Shown: in pieces, positions 27,115 through 35,176 of the stretch
How the letters are laid out: every line of letters starts with the position of its first letter
How positions within the stretch are numbered: position 1 is the stretch's first letter
Assembly: GCA_963798435.1 (NCBI GenBank)
Contig: CAWCTF010000001.1
Coordinates: 62,001-126,000, forward strand
DNA: 64,000 nt
Source of the DNA: JALHST01 sp963798435
GTDB taxonomy: Bacteria > Bacteroidota > Bacteroidia > Flavobacteriales > Flavobacteriaceae
Reading direction: 5' to 3'
Notes under the pieces: generated by a model
What the model was told of the DNA's origin: nothing
What the model saw: only the letters and a program-made list of their open reading frames with translations
Database searches by the model: none
Translations under genes and position numbers: made by a program

Positions 27115-27540
27115 TCATTCTAGGATCGCATGCCCAAAATCAATTGAAAAATCAACGCACCAGACCATGACGTATTTATACGTACCAAAATCGATGTTCG
27201 CGGGCAAATCATAACTGTAATTGCCATCCAATCCTTTTAGTACGCCCAAAGAGATATAGTCTGTTGCCTGCACATCGGATGCAAGGTACATTTCGAGCAA
27301 CGGGCCGTCATCGGTTTTAAAATTCGTCAGGCTTAATTGGGTATGTGCCTTATTTATGGAAGCCATTCCGCTTGTCGGGTGCGCCCCATCAACAAATACA
27401 CCTGACAGATCAATTTCAACGGCACCAATAGGCCCTTGAATAACTTCCATTTTTACCATTTCCTGTGTGGTTGCCGATTTCGAACAACCTAGGACGCCCA
27501 GTAAGAGGAAATACGAAATAATTTTCAGGTTCTTTTTCAT
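27115..27540 (-). CDS. DM13-domain lipoprotein
   Basis: 141 residues. Lipoprotein signal KKNLKIISYFLLLGVLGC. A DM13 fold follows: FVDGAHPTSGMASINK, LEMYLASDVQATDYISLG, then YDLPANIDFGTYKYVMVWC and DFSIDFGHAILE, with the conserved WCxxFSxxFG-like ending that gives the family its proposed redox cysteine. DM13 proteins are thought to be extracytoplasmic electron carriers. Ends 1 bp from the convergent hydrolase stop at 27113. Confidence 0.88.
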   Translation of the reverse strand: MKKNLKIISYFLLLGVLGCSKSATTQEMVKMEVIQGPIGAVEIDLSGVFVDGAHPTSGMASINKAHTQLSLTNFKTDDGPLLEMYLASDVQATDYISLGVLKGLDGNYSYDLPANIDFGTYKYVMVWCVDFSIDFGHAILE

Positions 27541-27591
27541 ATTCTTTAGATTCTTTAATTCGCTTATCCCGAAGATACAGGTCAGATATCA

Positions 27592-27599
27592 CAAAAGTA
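27592..27599 (-). promoter_or_regulatory. -7 promoter box of the DM13 gene
   Basis: The minus strand reads TACTTTTG here, an exact TAnnTTTG, about 50 bp before the ATG at 27540. No well-spaced TTG is clear at -33. Confidence 0.45.
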
Positions 27600-27721
27600 T
27601 CAACTAACAACAACTTTGTGGCGCTTCACAACAATAATTTCGATGCAATCATGAAAGCGATTAAGTTTACCATGTAATTAATCAGTAAACAAGATTTTTC
27701 ATTTTCATATAGTGTTCTCGT

Positions 27722-27756
27722 AAAAGAGCTCGTTCTTAATTGATCGGGCTCTTTTT
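27722..27756. terminator. Hairpin terminator between the DM13 and menB genes
   Basis: AAAAGAGC (27722-27729) pairs with GCTCTTTT (27748-27755), with T or A runs on both sides. It lies 85 bp after the menB stop on the minus strand and is the best candidate for its terminator. The remainder of the 27541-27840 gap contains no gene I can support. Confidence 0.55.
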
Positions 27757-27840
27757 AGTTTACAAGCTATTTTACGCACTCTTCGGGAAATGTAGTTCAA
27801 ATTGCGGTTTAAATGAATCGATATACTGTTTACAAAAATA

Positions 27841-28683
27841 TTATGGCAACCATTTATTCGTTCCGAAATTGGGTTTTCGCTTCTCCAAAAAAGCATTCCT
27901 ACCTTCTTTAGCTTCCTCCGTCATATAGGCCAATCGTGTGGCTTCCCCTGCAAAGACCTGCTGCCCAACCATCCCATCATCGGTAAGGTTCATGGCGAAC
28001 TTAAGCATTTTTATAGCAGTAGGTGATTTTCCAAGTATTTCCCGTGCCCAGTGAAAAGCGGTGTCCTCTAGTTCCCCGTGGGGTACAACAGCGTTGACCA
28101 TTCCCATATCGAGCGCTTCTTGGGCACTATAACTACGGCCTAGGAAAAAAATCTCACGTGCTTTTTTTTGACCGACCATTTTCGCCAAATACGCCGACCC
28201 ATAGCCTCCGTCAAAACTGGTCACATCGGCATCGGTCTGTTTAAAAATCGCATGCTCCTTACTGGCCAAGGTAAGATCACAGACCACATGCAGGCTGTGG
28301 CCACCTCCGACGGCCCATCCGGGGACTACGGCTATGACAACCTTCGGCATAAAACGGATAAGGCGTTGCACTTCTAAAATATTCAGGCGGTGCATTCCGT
28401 CTTCCCCTACGTATCCCTGGTGTCCCCTAGCGTTTTGGTCCCCTCCGCTGCAGAAGGCATATACGCCATCTTTGTTCGATGGGCCTTCCCCTGATAACAA
28501 AACGACCCCGATCGATGTGTCTTCCTGGGCATCATAAAATGCCTGATAAAGTTCACTGGTCGTCTTAGGCCGAAAGGCATTACGAACATTTGGTCTGTTA
28601 AATGCAATCCTAGCAACCCCATCGCATTTTTTATAGGTAATATCCTCAAATTCTTTTACGGTTTTCCAAGCGGGTTTTTCCAT
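27841..28683 (-). CDS. menB: 1,4-dihydroxy-2-naphthoyl-CoA synthase
   Basis: 280 residues. The crotonase fold includes RIAFNRPNVRNAFRPKTTSEL, the oxyanion segment SGGDQNARGHQGY, and AVVPGWAVGGGHSLHVVCDLTLAS, followed by DADVTSFDGGYGSAYLAKMVG with the catalytic Asp, and the C-terminal KRKPNFGTNKWLP tail diagnostic of MenB rather than other enoyl-CoA hydratases. It closes the second ring in menaquinone synthesis from O-succinylbenzoyl-CoA. Other men genes are not next to it. Confidence 0.96.
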   Translation of the reverse strand: MEKPAWKTVKEFEDITYKKCDGVARIAFNRPNVRNAFRPKTTSELYQAFYDAQEDTSIGVVLLSGEGPSNKDGVYAFCSGGDQNARGHQGYVGEDGMHRLNILEVQRLIRFMPKVVIAVVPGWAVGGGHSLHVVCDLTLASKEHAIFKQTDADVTSFDGGYGSAYLAKMVGQKKAREIFFLGRSYSAQEALDMGMVNAVVPHGELEDTAFHWAREILGKSPTAIKMLKFAMNLTDDGMVGQQVFAGEATRLAYMTEEAKEGRNAFLEKRKPNFGTNKWLP

Positions 28684-28735
28684 TTTTAAAACGGTTTAAA
28701 TAAAATTAAAGATAATCTTCTTAATAGAATACGCG

Positions 28736-29986
28736 CTATTGGCGATATGCTATGTTCTTGTTCTTGGCTTCGATCCATTTTGAAAGGTATTTGGTGCTAA
28801 GCATCGTTTGGTGCGTTAACATTCGGCCTACAAAATTATGGGCCCTATGTTGATCTAGATTTTTTGTGGTGGTTTCTATGCGCTCCCTAAATATAGGGCC
28901 CAACTTTTTTTTGTCGTAGAGTGTATTGATAATCGTTATGCCCTTCTGCTGGGCTTCAATCCAAAGTTTCTTTTTCGTATATAAATGAAATGCCGCCTTT
29001 GCAAACTGTTCTGGGGTATCTGCAATGGCTCCTGCCCATGCGAGTGAATCATGCATTCCTTCCGCACCTATTTTGGTAGTAACATTGGGTGTTCCCGAGA
29101 GCATGGCATCACTTAATTTCCCTTTGATTCCCGCCCCAAAGCGCAATGGCGCTAAATTTATTCGCGCCAATCCCAATGCTTGCTGAATATTTTCAACCTG
29201 CCCCCGAACCAGAAATCCATCGCGAGGATTATGCATTCTGACAACAGTTTCTGGCAAATAAGCTCCATAAATATATACCCGGACGTCTGGTAGTCTTTTA
29301 CGGATCAAGGGCCAAACTGCCGTTTTCAGCCACTCGAGTGCATCGCTATTGGGCGCATGTTTCCCATTTCCAACAAAAACGAAATCTCCCCGGGTTTCAT
29401 AAGAGGGCCAATTCGCACTATGTTCATCATCGATAGTTCCCAGTAAAAATGGCAAATGCAGTAGCATGTCATCTGGAATACGGATGACTTTGGTCAGAAG
29501 TTCCATCTCAAATGACGAGATAATCAATGATAGGTCACACCGGTAGATACTTGCAATTTCCCTTCTTGTCATGTCATCTTCCAACCAATCTTTTACCGAA
29601 AAATCCCTTTGCGACCTAATGGCCATTTGTCGCACGTGTCGAAGGGAATGGAGGTCTTCGGTGTCTAAAATTCGTAAGGCGCGGGGCGCAAATTGGGCTA
29701 CCCGCCACCCGAATTGTTCTTCAGCTAAAAACCTATCGAATACTACGATATCTGGCTGCAATTCCTTAATAAACTCATCAAAACTTTCGTGGTTCAGTCG
29801 AATGGGTGTTGCAATTACCTTCATCGATTCGAAATCGATTGAAAGTGCGGAGTACTTGCCAGTACTTGCAAATGTCACTTGACATTTTAGATCCAAAAAA
29901 AAATCGATTAGCTGCCGCATCCTTGTCCCGGCCGCCGTAGCTAGCGGTTCAGGCCAATTGAGTCCGATGATGGCAACGTTGTACAT
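28736..29986 (-). CDS. Glycosyltransferase of the GT4-like (GT-B) fold
   Basis: The ATG at 29986 (MYNVAIIGLNWPEPLATAAG) is chosen over a TTG 15 bp upstream. 416 residues. The first half reads as a Rossmann-like acceptor domain with ILDTEDLHSLRHVRQMAIRS; the second has DFVFVGNGKHAPNSDALEW, VRVYIYGAYLPE and LAPLRFGAGIKGKLSDAMLSGTPNVTT, the nucleotide-sugar-binding E/G-rich segment common to GT4-type enzymes. Donor and acceptor cannot be read. Monocistronic. Confidence 0.85.
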   Translation of the reverse strand: MYNVAIIGLNWPEPLATAAGTRMRQLIDFFLDLKCQVTFASTGKYSALSIDFESMKVIATPIRLNHESFDEFIKELQPDIVVFDRFLAEEQFGWRVAQFAPRALRILDTEDLHSLRHVRQMAIRSQRDFSVKDWLEDDMTRREIASIYRCDLSLIISSFEMELLTKVIRIPDDMLLHLPFLLGTIDDEHSANWPSYETRGDFVFVGNGKHAPNSDALEWLKTAVWPLIRKRLPDVRVYIYGAYLPETVVRMHNPRDGFLVRGQVENIQQALGLARINLAPLRFGAGIKGKLSDAMLSGTPNVTTKIGAEGMHDSLAWAGAIADTPEQFAKAAFHLYTKKKLWIEAQQKGITIINTLYDKKKLGPIFRERIETTTKNLDQHRAHNFVGRMLTHQTMLSTKYLSKWIEAKNKNIAYRQ

Positions 29987-30066
29987 TGTGTTTAATTTCA
30001 AATACGGGAAGGTGTGCTAATTTAAAACCTGGCGTTCCAGACTATTAAAGCGCCCCCTGGAAGTCG

Positions 30067-31578
30067 CTACATCCTAGCGGCGAACTTTCTGGAAATGGCC
30101 GAGCGCAACTTGCGTTCATAGTCTTCCTCCAACCACTCCTTATAATTTTTTGTATTGTTCATGATGCAATACGAATACTGTCGCACCCGATAGCTGATTT
30201 CCTCGCTTAATAATTTAGCGAGTTTACGGGCTTCAAATACATCTTTAGCATTTTCAATACACATTTGCGCATGTTGTTCAATGCTTTGTTCTAAAACGAT
30301 CTTTGACTTCAACCCTTTTGCGAAAATCTTTTTGTACTCTTCCTTTACATCGTACGATATATTTTGTGACCGTGAAAATTTGGCTTTTAGCGCTTCGGGC
30401 ATTTCATATACGAATTCACGCTCAATATCTTCGTCGTTCTTAATATTCTCAAGATAAAAGTCAGGGAAATGAAAAATTTCCTGCCAATCGATTGGTGCGT
30501 CCCAAAGACCAAACCTCGCAATGTTGTTGCCCATATCGACCACGGTGAATTCATCCTTATTCGGCAATATACGTGACCCCCGCCCTATCATTTGAAAATA
30601 AAGGGTCAATGAACGGGTCGCCCTGTTCAAAATAATCGATTCAACAGTCGGTTCATCAAAACCTGTGGTAAGTATGCTCACTGAAGTCAACACGGCATCG
30701 GGCGTCTTTGAAAACCATTCGAGTATTTCCCTTCTTTCTGTGGCAGTATTCTTGTTATCAAGATGCCGAATATTTATTCCTGCCTTTTTGAAGGTCTCGT
30801 ACACATATCGCGAGGTATTGATTCCGTTATTAAAGATCAAGGTCTTGGTACCCTTGGCAATCTCACAATACGCATTTAGTAGTTTCCCGAGCATAGTATG
30901 ATTGCCATAAAGCTCGTCGGAGGATTTAACAGTATAATCACCACTAATTCCAAGTTTCAAACTCTGCAGGCTTACATCGTAGCTATAAACATTGGCCTTG
31001 GCCAAGAATTTCTTTTTGATCAAAGAGGTTATTGATTCCCCGACAATCAATTTTTTATAATTGTCTTTCATCGGAAGCTTGATATTCGAACTCAAGGGCG
31101 TTGCCGTAACCCCCAAAATGGTCGACTTTTCAAAGAATTTGAACAACTTTCTGAAAGAATTATAATGTGCTTCGTCAATAATTACAAGCCCGATGTTTTT
31201 GATTTCGACCTTTTCCTCTTGCAATCTATTGTTCAAGGTTTCGACCATGGCAACAAAGCACATATAATTGTCCTGATCCCGCAGTTCTTTGACCTCGCTA
31301 TTGATAATTTTATTTTTGACCCCAAAACCCGTCAACATTTGGGAAGTCTGATTGCTCAATTCTATCCGATGGGTTAAAACGACTACCTTTTTTTGGGAAT
31401 GCGCGATATATCTTCGTGCAATTTCCGAAAACACAACGGTTTTACCGCCCCCGGTCGGAAGTTGATATAATAGGTTTCCACCCCCGGAGCCTTTGTCTAA
31501 ATGCTCGAAAATAGCATTCAAATCCTCTTCTTGATAGTCGTAAAGTGTTTTCTCGGTGATATCGTTTCTCTGCTGCAA
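30067..31578 (-). CDS. SF2 DEAD/DEAH-box helicase, type III restriction/UvrB-like core
   Basis: 503 residues. Start: a TTG at 31578, because an in-frame stop lies nine codons upstream and no ATG fits. Motif I is QLPTGGGKTVVF (P41-T47), motif II IIDEAH (134-138), motif III GVTATPL. The second RecA domain contains SILTTGFDEPTVESIILNRATR and QMIGRGSR (motif VI). The C-terminal 150 residues are basic and of unknown fold. A DNA or RNA helicase/translocase; no nuclease or methylase gene is nearby, so a restriction role is not supported. Confidence 0.9.
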   Translation of the reverse strand: MQQRNDITEKTLYDYQEEDLNAIFEHLDKGSGGGNLLYQLPTGGGKTVVFSEIARRYIAHSQKKVVVLTHRIELSNQTSQMLTGFGVKNKIINSEVKELRDQDNYMCFVAMVETLNNRLQEEKVEIKNIGLVIIDEAHYNSFRKLFKFFEKSTILGVTATPLSSNIKLPMKDNYKKLIVGESITSLIKKKFLAKANVYSYDVSLQSLKLGISGDYTVKSSDELYGNHTMLGKLLNAYCEIAKGTKTLIFNNGINTSRYVYETFKKAGINIRHLDNKNTATERREILEWFSKTPDAVLTSVSILTTGFDEPTVESIILNRATRSLTLYFQMIGRGSRILPNKDEFTVVDMGNNIARFGLWDAPIDWQEIFHFPDFYLENIKNDEDIEREFVYEMPEALKAKFSRSQNISYDVKEEYKKIFAKGLKSKIVLEQSIEQHAQMCIENAKDVFEARKLAKLLSEEISYRVRQYSYCIMNNTKNYKEWLEEDYERKLRSAISRKFAARM

Positions 31579-31730
31579 AGGGCTGATTTGATTTGTTTTG
31601 ATTCAAAACGTTTTATCGGAATGGTTGTGATCACTCCAATTTTGCAAAATTAATAGATTTTTACGCTTCCCCGAAAAATATGGGGAGAAATAAAAACTTG
31701 ATTTTCCAATTTAAAGGAATTCCCGAGGTC

Positions 31731-32657
31731 TTAATACCCCTTGTTCTGCGAAACTAGGTGCAACAAGGCCCTGCCATCTTGCAGTCTTTGATAGTTTTCA
31801 ATAATTTGTGGGACGACCGAAGCGGTATCGGAAACACTGGCATAATGCGGTGTCATATGTATTTTATCGTGCTGCCAGAACGGATGGGTAACAGGCAGTG
31901 GTTCTTCATGGTACACGTCAAGACATGCCCCAGATAGATGTCCCGAGTCGATCATTTGCAGTAAATCGGCATCTACCAAATGGCCTCCGCGGGCCACGTT
32001 AATAATATATGCCCCTTTGGGCAATTGATCGAATAGCGCTTTGTTTAGTATTCCTGTTGTTTTTTCGGTCAATGGCAAGAGACAAACCAAGATGTGTGTA
32101 TCGGCCAAAAATGAAGGCAATTGAGCATCTCCCAAAAACATGGGAAGGCCATCAATCGCTTTTTTTGATTGTGCCCACCCTTTGGCCTTAAATCCGTATT
32201 TAATCAAGTCATTGGCCAAAACGGTTCCTAAGGCCCCGATGCCTAGGATGCCAATGGTAAAGTCGCGAATGCGGTGATACTCCCTGGGTTTCCAAATACC
32301 GCGTGTTTGGTCTAAACGATAGCTTCCCAAGTTCTTCAAATAACTAAAAACTACTGCAATCACATGTTCTGACATGTCGTTGGCCAACATATCATCAACG
32401 ACCCTGGTAATCGGTGTTTTTTTAGGATAATCATCTTTAAAAATAAAATCGACCCCAGCACCACTTGAGGCAATACACTTCAGATTGGGGTATTTAGTGA
32501 GTGCTCCTCGTGGATGTTTCCAAACCAGGGCCATATCGATGTCAGTAACAGGATGGTCATCAAGATAACTAAACACCTGAAGGTTCGGATCTGCGGCCTT
32601 TAGGGCCGATTTCCATGCTTCGATCTTTTGGTCTTGCCGTATGATTACTATTGCCAT
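31731..32657 (-). CDS. D-2-hydroxyacid dehydrogenase, glyoxylate/hydroxypyruvate reductase A-like
   Basis: 308 residues. NAD-binding motif TIGILGIGALGTVLANDLIKYG, then NVARGGHLVDADLL with the catalytic Arg, and HEEPLPVTHPFWQHDKIHMTPH with the catalytic Glu and His. The C-terminal arrangement is that of GhrA-type enzymes, which reduce glyoxylate or hydroxypyruvate to glycolate or glycerate. It starts 1 bp before the stop of the DUF6155 gene upstream, forming a two-gene unit. Confidence 0.9.
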   Translation of the reverse strand: MAIVIIRQDQKIEAWKSALKAADPNLQVFSYLDDHPVTDIDMALVWKHPRGALTKYPNLKCIASSGAGVDFIFKDDYPKKTPITRVVDDMLANDMSEHVIAVVFSYLKNLGSYRLDQTRGIWKPREYHRIRDFTIGILGIGALGTVLANDLIKYGFKAKGWAQSKKAIDGLPMFLGDAQLPSFLADTHILVCLLPLTEKTTGILNKALFDQLPKGAYIINVARGGHLVDADLLQMIDSGHLSGACLDVYHEEPLPVTHPFWQHDKIHMTPHYASVSDTASVVPQIIENYQRLQDGRALLHLVSQNKGY

Positions 32658-32658
32658 A

Positions 32659-33168
32659 TTATTCGAATATCTCTATGGCCTTCGAAAAATCCTCGGAGAA
32701 GCGCCAATTATGCTCTTGGGTGGTCTCGTACACATGCACGACCCGATCTTTAAGTTCATCGAGCAAGCCATGAACCGATATGAAATGTACAGCCTCGACA
32801 AAAGAGTTTAACATACTCTTAAAAAATGAATCCGGGAGGTTTTTATTAATTGAAAATTCCTGGGAAGTTTCTAGATTAAAAAGCATGAAATCTGCAATCA
32901 AATGTGGCTCTACCCCCAAGGTTATAAACTGCTTGATGTATTTTTGGGCAATGGACCGCCTCGCCTTTGGTTTTTTACGCTTTATGGGGAAATATTCATT
33001 GGCTATTTTAGCCTTGGCCGCATGTAGTAATTTGTCCTCCTTCGGATTAAATACGAAGTCATAATACTCCTTGACTACGGGAAAACGATCGTAGAGGTCT
33101 AACAACTGCATTTCCAATTCGGCCTTTTTAAGTGCTGTAAGATATTTTTTAAGTGCCCTTTTGCTCAT
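32659..33168 (-). CDS. DUF6155 family protein
   Basis: The ATG at 33168 (MSKRALKKYLTALKKAELEM) is the likely start; the TTG seven codons upstream is weaker. 169 residues, helical and highly charged, with LDLYDRFPVVKEYYDFVFNPKED, the pattern used to recognise this family, and KRKKPKARRSIAQKYIKQF. Cytoplasmic, function unknown. Co-transcribed with the following dehydrogenase. Confidence 0.8.
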   Translation of the reverse strand: MSKRALKKYLTALKKAELEMQLLDLYDRFPVVKEYYDFVFNPKEDKLLHAAKAKIANEYFPIKRKKPKARRSIAQKYIKQFITLGVEPHLIADFMLFNLETSQEFSINKNLPDSFFKSMLNSFVEAVHFISVHGLLDELKDRVVHVYETTQEHNWRFSEDFSKAIEIFE

Positions 33169-33340
33169 TCCCCTGGCTTTCAAACCCAAAAATAAGGCAA
33201 GACATTAGAATAAGGGGTAAATGAAGCTAAAATTCTTAAACTTCTCATAAATAATGTATAAGAATAGCCCGAACCCTTTGGAAAAGACATAATAATGATG
33301 TATTATGAACTCTTGTAGAAACTAAAATCAACATACACAT

Positions 33341-34204
33341 ATGAGGCAACTAAAGATCATCAAGCAAGTAACCAATAGAGAATCAAAGTCATTGGACAAA
33401 TACTTGCAAGATATCAGTAAAATAGATTTGATCAACGCCCATGAGGAAGTTGAATTGGCCCAAAGAATTCGCGCCGGGGATCAGGCAGCCCTTGAAAAAT
33501 TGACCGTCTCAAACCTTCGGTTTGTTGTTTCAGTAGCCAAACAATATCAAAATCAGGGCTTGACCTTGCCCGATTTAATTAATGAAGGCAATCTTGGCTT
33601 GGTGAAGGCAGCAAAAAGGTTTGATGAAACACGTGGATTTAAGTTTATCTCATATGCTGTTTGGTGGATTCGGCAGTCAATTTTGCAGGCATTGGCCGAA
33701 CAATCCAGGGTAGTGCGATTGCCACTTAACAAAATTGGCTCTATCAATAAAATAAAGAAAACGTTTTCATATTTGGAACAAGCACATGAGCGACCCCCTT
33801 CGGCCGAAGAAATTGCCAAGGAGCTTGAAATGACCGTGAACGAGGTCAAACAGTCTATGAAGAATGCGGGCAGACATGTTTCAATGGATGCTCCTCTACG
33901 GGAAGGCGAAGATTCGAATTTGTATGATGTACTACGTTCGGGCGAATCGCCAAGACCGGATACGATTCTAATGCAGCAGTCGCTGAATACCGAAATCAAT
34001 CGTGCCTTGGAGACCTTATCGCCGCGGGAAGCCGATGTGGTAAAATTATATTATGGTATTGGGGACCAACAGTCAATGACTTTGGCTGAAATAGGGCATA
34101 CATTTGATTTAACACGTGAACGAGTGCGGCAGATACGGGAGAAGGCTATTCGGAAACTACGACATAATTCACGAAGTAAACTCTTAAAGACATATTTGGG
34201 GTAA
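33341..34204 (+). CDS. rpoD: Primary RNA polymerase sigma factor RpoD/SigA
   Basis: 287 residues, the usual short Bacteroidota form that lacks region 1.1 and the non-conserved insertion. Region 1.2 is SLDKYLQDISKIDLINAHEE; region 2 LRFVVSVAKQYQNQGLTLPD and FDETRGFKFISYAVWWIRQS (2.3-2.4); region 3 PLNKIGSINKIKK; region 4 MTLAEIGHTFDLTRERVRQI. It recognises the TAnnTTTG/TTG promoters seen in the window. A terminator at 34222-34258 follows. Confidence 0.96.
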   Translation: MRQLKIIKQVTNRESKSLDKYLQDISKIDLINAHEEVELAQRIRAGDQAALEKLTVSNLRFVVSVAKQYQNQGLTLPDLINEGNLGLVKAAKRFDETRGFKFISYAVWWIRQSILQALAEQSRVVRLPLNKIGSINKIKKTFSYLEQAHERPPSAEEIAKELEMTVNEVKQSMKNAGRHVSMDAPLREGEDSNLYDVLRSGESPRPDTILMQQSLNTEINRALETLSPREADVVKLYYGIGDQQSMTLAEIGHTFDLTRERVRQIREKAIRKLRHNSRSKLLKTYLG

Positions 34205-34221
34205 CCTGAATCACCTCCTAT

Positions 34222-34258
34222 AAAAAAAGCCCCTTGATGTATCAAAGGGCTTTTTTTT
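34222..34258. terminator. Bidirectional intrinsic terminator between rpoD and the small-peptide pair
   Basis: GCCCCTTGA (34229-34237) pairs with TCAAAGGGC (34242-34250) with one mismatch; A7 precedes it and T8 follows. It lies 17 bp after the rpoD stop and 18 bp after the stop of the minus-strand peptide at 34276, so it can serve both. Confidence 0.85.
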
Positions 34259-34275
34259 GCGTATTCATTACCTAT

Positions 34276-34377
34276 TTAAGAATAACTCAATTTGCTGATA
34301 TTATAATCAACTAAGATTTCATTTAAATTTTCTATAAAACTTAAATAGGCTGCGTTGTCAGGATTTTGTTTTGCCAT
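34276..34377 (-). CDS. Small conserved peptide (33 aa), LNEIL family, copy A
   Basis: Minus strand, ATG at 34377, TAA at 34276. The peptide MAKQNPDNAAYLSFIENLNE continues to end SKLSYS. Its last 23 residues align without gaps with the peptide at 34411-34509: YLxF then LNEIL, then L, Y. Ten of 23 are identical and most others conservative. The upstream sequence (ACGTAAA followed by AAACCCCCGA before the ATG) is also shared. No signal peptide. Family and function unknown. Confidence 0.6.
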   Translation of the reverse strand: MAKQNPDNAAYLSFIENLNEILVDYNISKLSYS

Positions 34378-34410
34378 AATTCGGGGGTTTAGATTTTACG
34401 TGCTAGAAGA

Positions 34411-34509
34411 TTACATGTAATCGAGTTCTACCAAGTCGTTGATGCTCAAAATTTCGTTTAGTTCTTGAAGGAATGTTAGGTATTCCTCGCCGTAGGTGTC
34501 GTAAAGCAT
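34411..34509 (-). CDS. Small conserved peptide (32 aa), LNEIL family, copy B
   Basis: Minus strand, ATG at 34509, TAA at 34411. The acidic peptide MLYDTYGEEYLTFLQELNEI ends VELDYM. It is the first gene of the pair; 33 bp separate it from copy A. Both are likely amphipathic helices with LNEIL at the core. Upstream, a 6-bp inverted repeat (TCCTAT 34546-34551, ATAGGA 34559-34564) and a near -7 box (minus strand TAATCTTTG, 34583-34591, with one base too many) may form a promoter and leader. Confidence 0.6.
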   Translation of the reverse strand: MLYDTYGEEYLTFLQELNEILSINDLVELDYM

Positions 34510-35152
34510 AGTTGTCGGGGTTTACGTTAGTTTATGTTCGTTTGATCCTATCGTTGCAATAGGAACAGGTTGATTTGGGTTTCAAAGATTATAGTATAAA
34601 CATATTTATAACGCTCGAGTAAAACAATTAATTGTGGTGAATTTGCGCGAATGTGTTGTGAATTATAGAAAAGCATCTGACATCCCGTTATTATTGGGTT
34701 TATGCCCTATGCAGTTCATCGATTTTATCGGTATCTCAAAGGAAGCCTACCGATTCAAATACCGATTTTATAACGAATTCACTCCTCAATTTTCCAAGTG
34801 AAGCGTCTTGCGCTTACTTAAAATTCATGGCCAATGATTCTACGGAAGTCTTCCAATAAATGGCATCTTTATTTGATTTTTAGGGTGGTCCACAATGATC
34901 TTGAATTCGCAAAGATAATCCCATCTCCCCCCCTCATGGGAAATATGGTTATAAGCATCGGAAACTGAAACGCCGAATTGTTGCCAATGGCCCCTACACA
35001 ATTCATTCCTGTCGATAGATCTTGAGGCATCGTGTAAAAAGGCACATACACTGATCAGTTTCGGTTCAGATTCGCCTTACAATAAGCTGGGCTTAAAACC
35101 GTTGAATGTACAGACATAGTCGTCTCTCGGTAGCTTCCGGGATGAATCATAC
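34510..35152. other. Intergenic gap, no gene supported
   Basis: Apart from the leader elements of the small-peptide pair at its left end, I see nothing convincing. Frames here are short, lack signal sequences or repeats, and have no promoter boxes. Part must hold the promoter of the ILEI-GDPD gene. Confidence 0.4.
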
Positions 35153-35176
35153 TTGTCTTTAATAATTCAAAAAAAA

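Noticed and set aside
30067..31578. A type III restriction system
   Set aside because: Only a helicase-like gene is present; no methylase or nuclease gene is adjacent.
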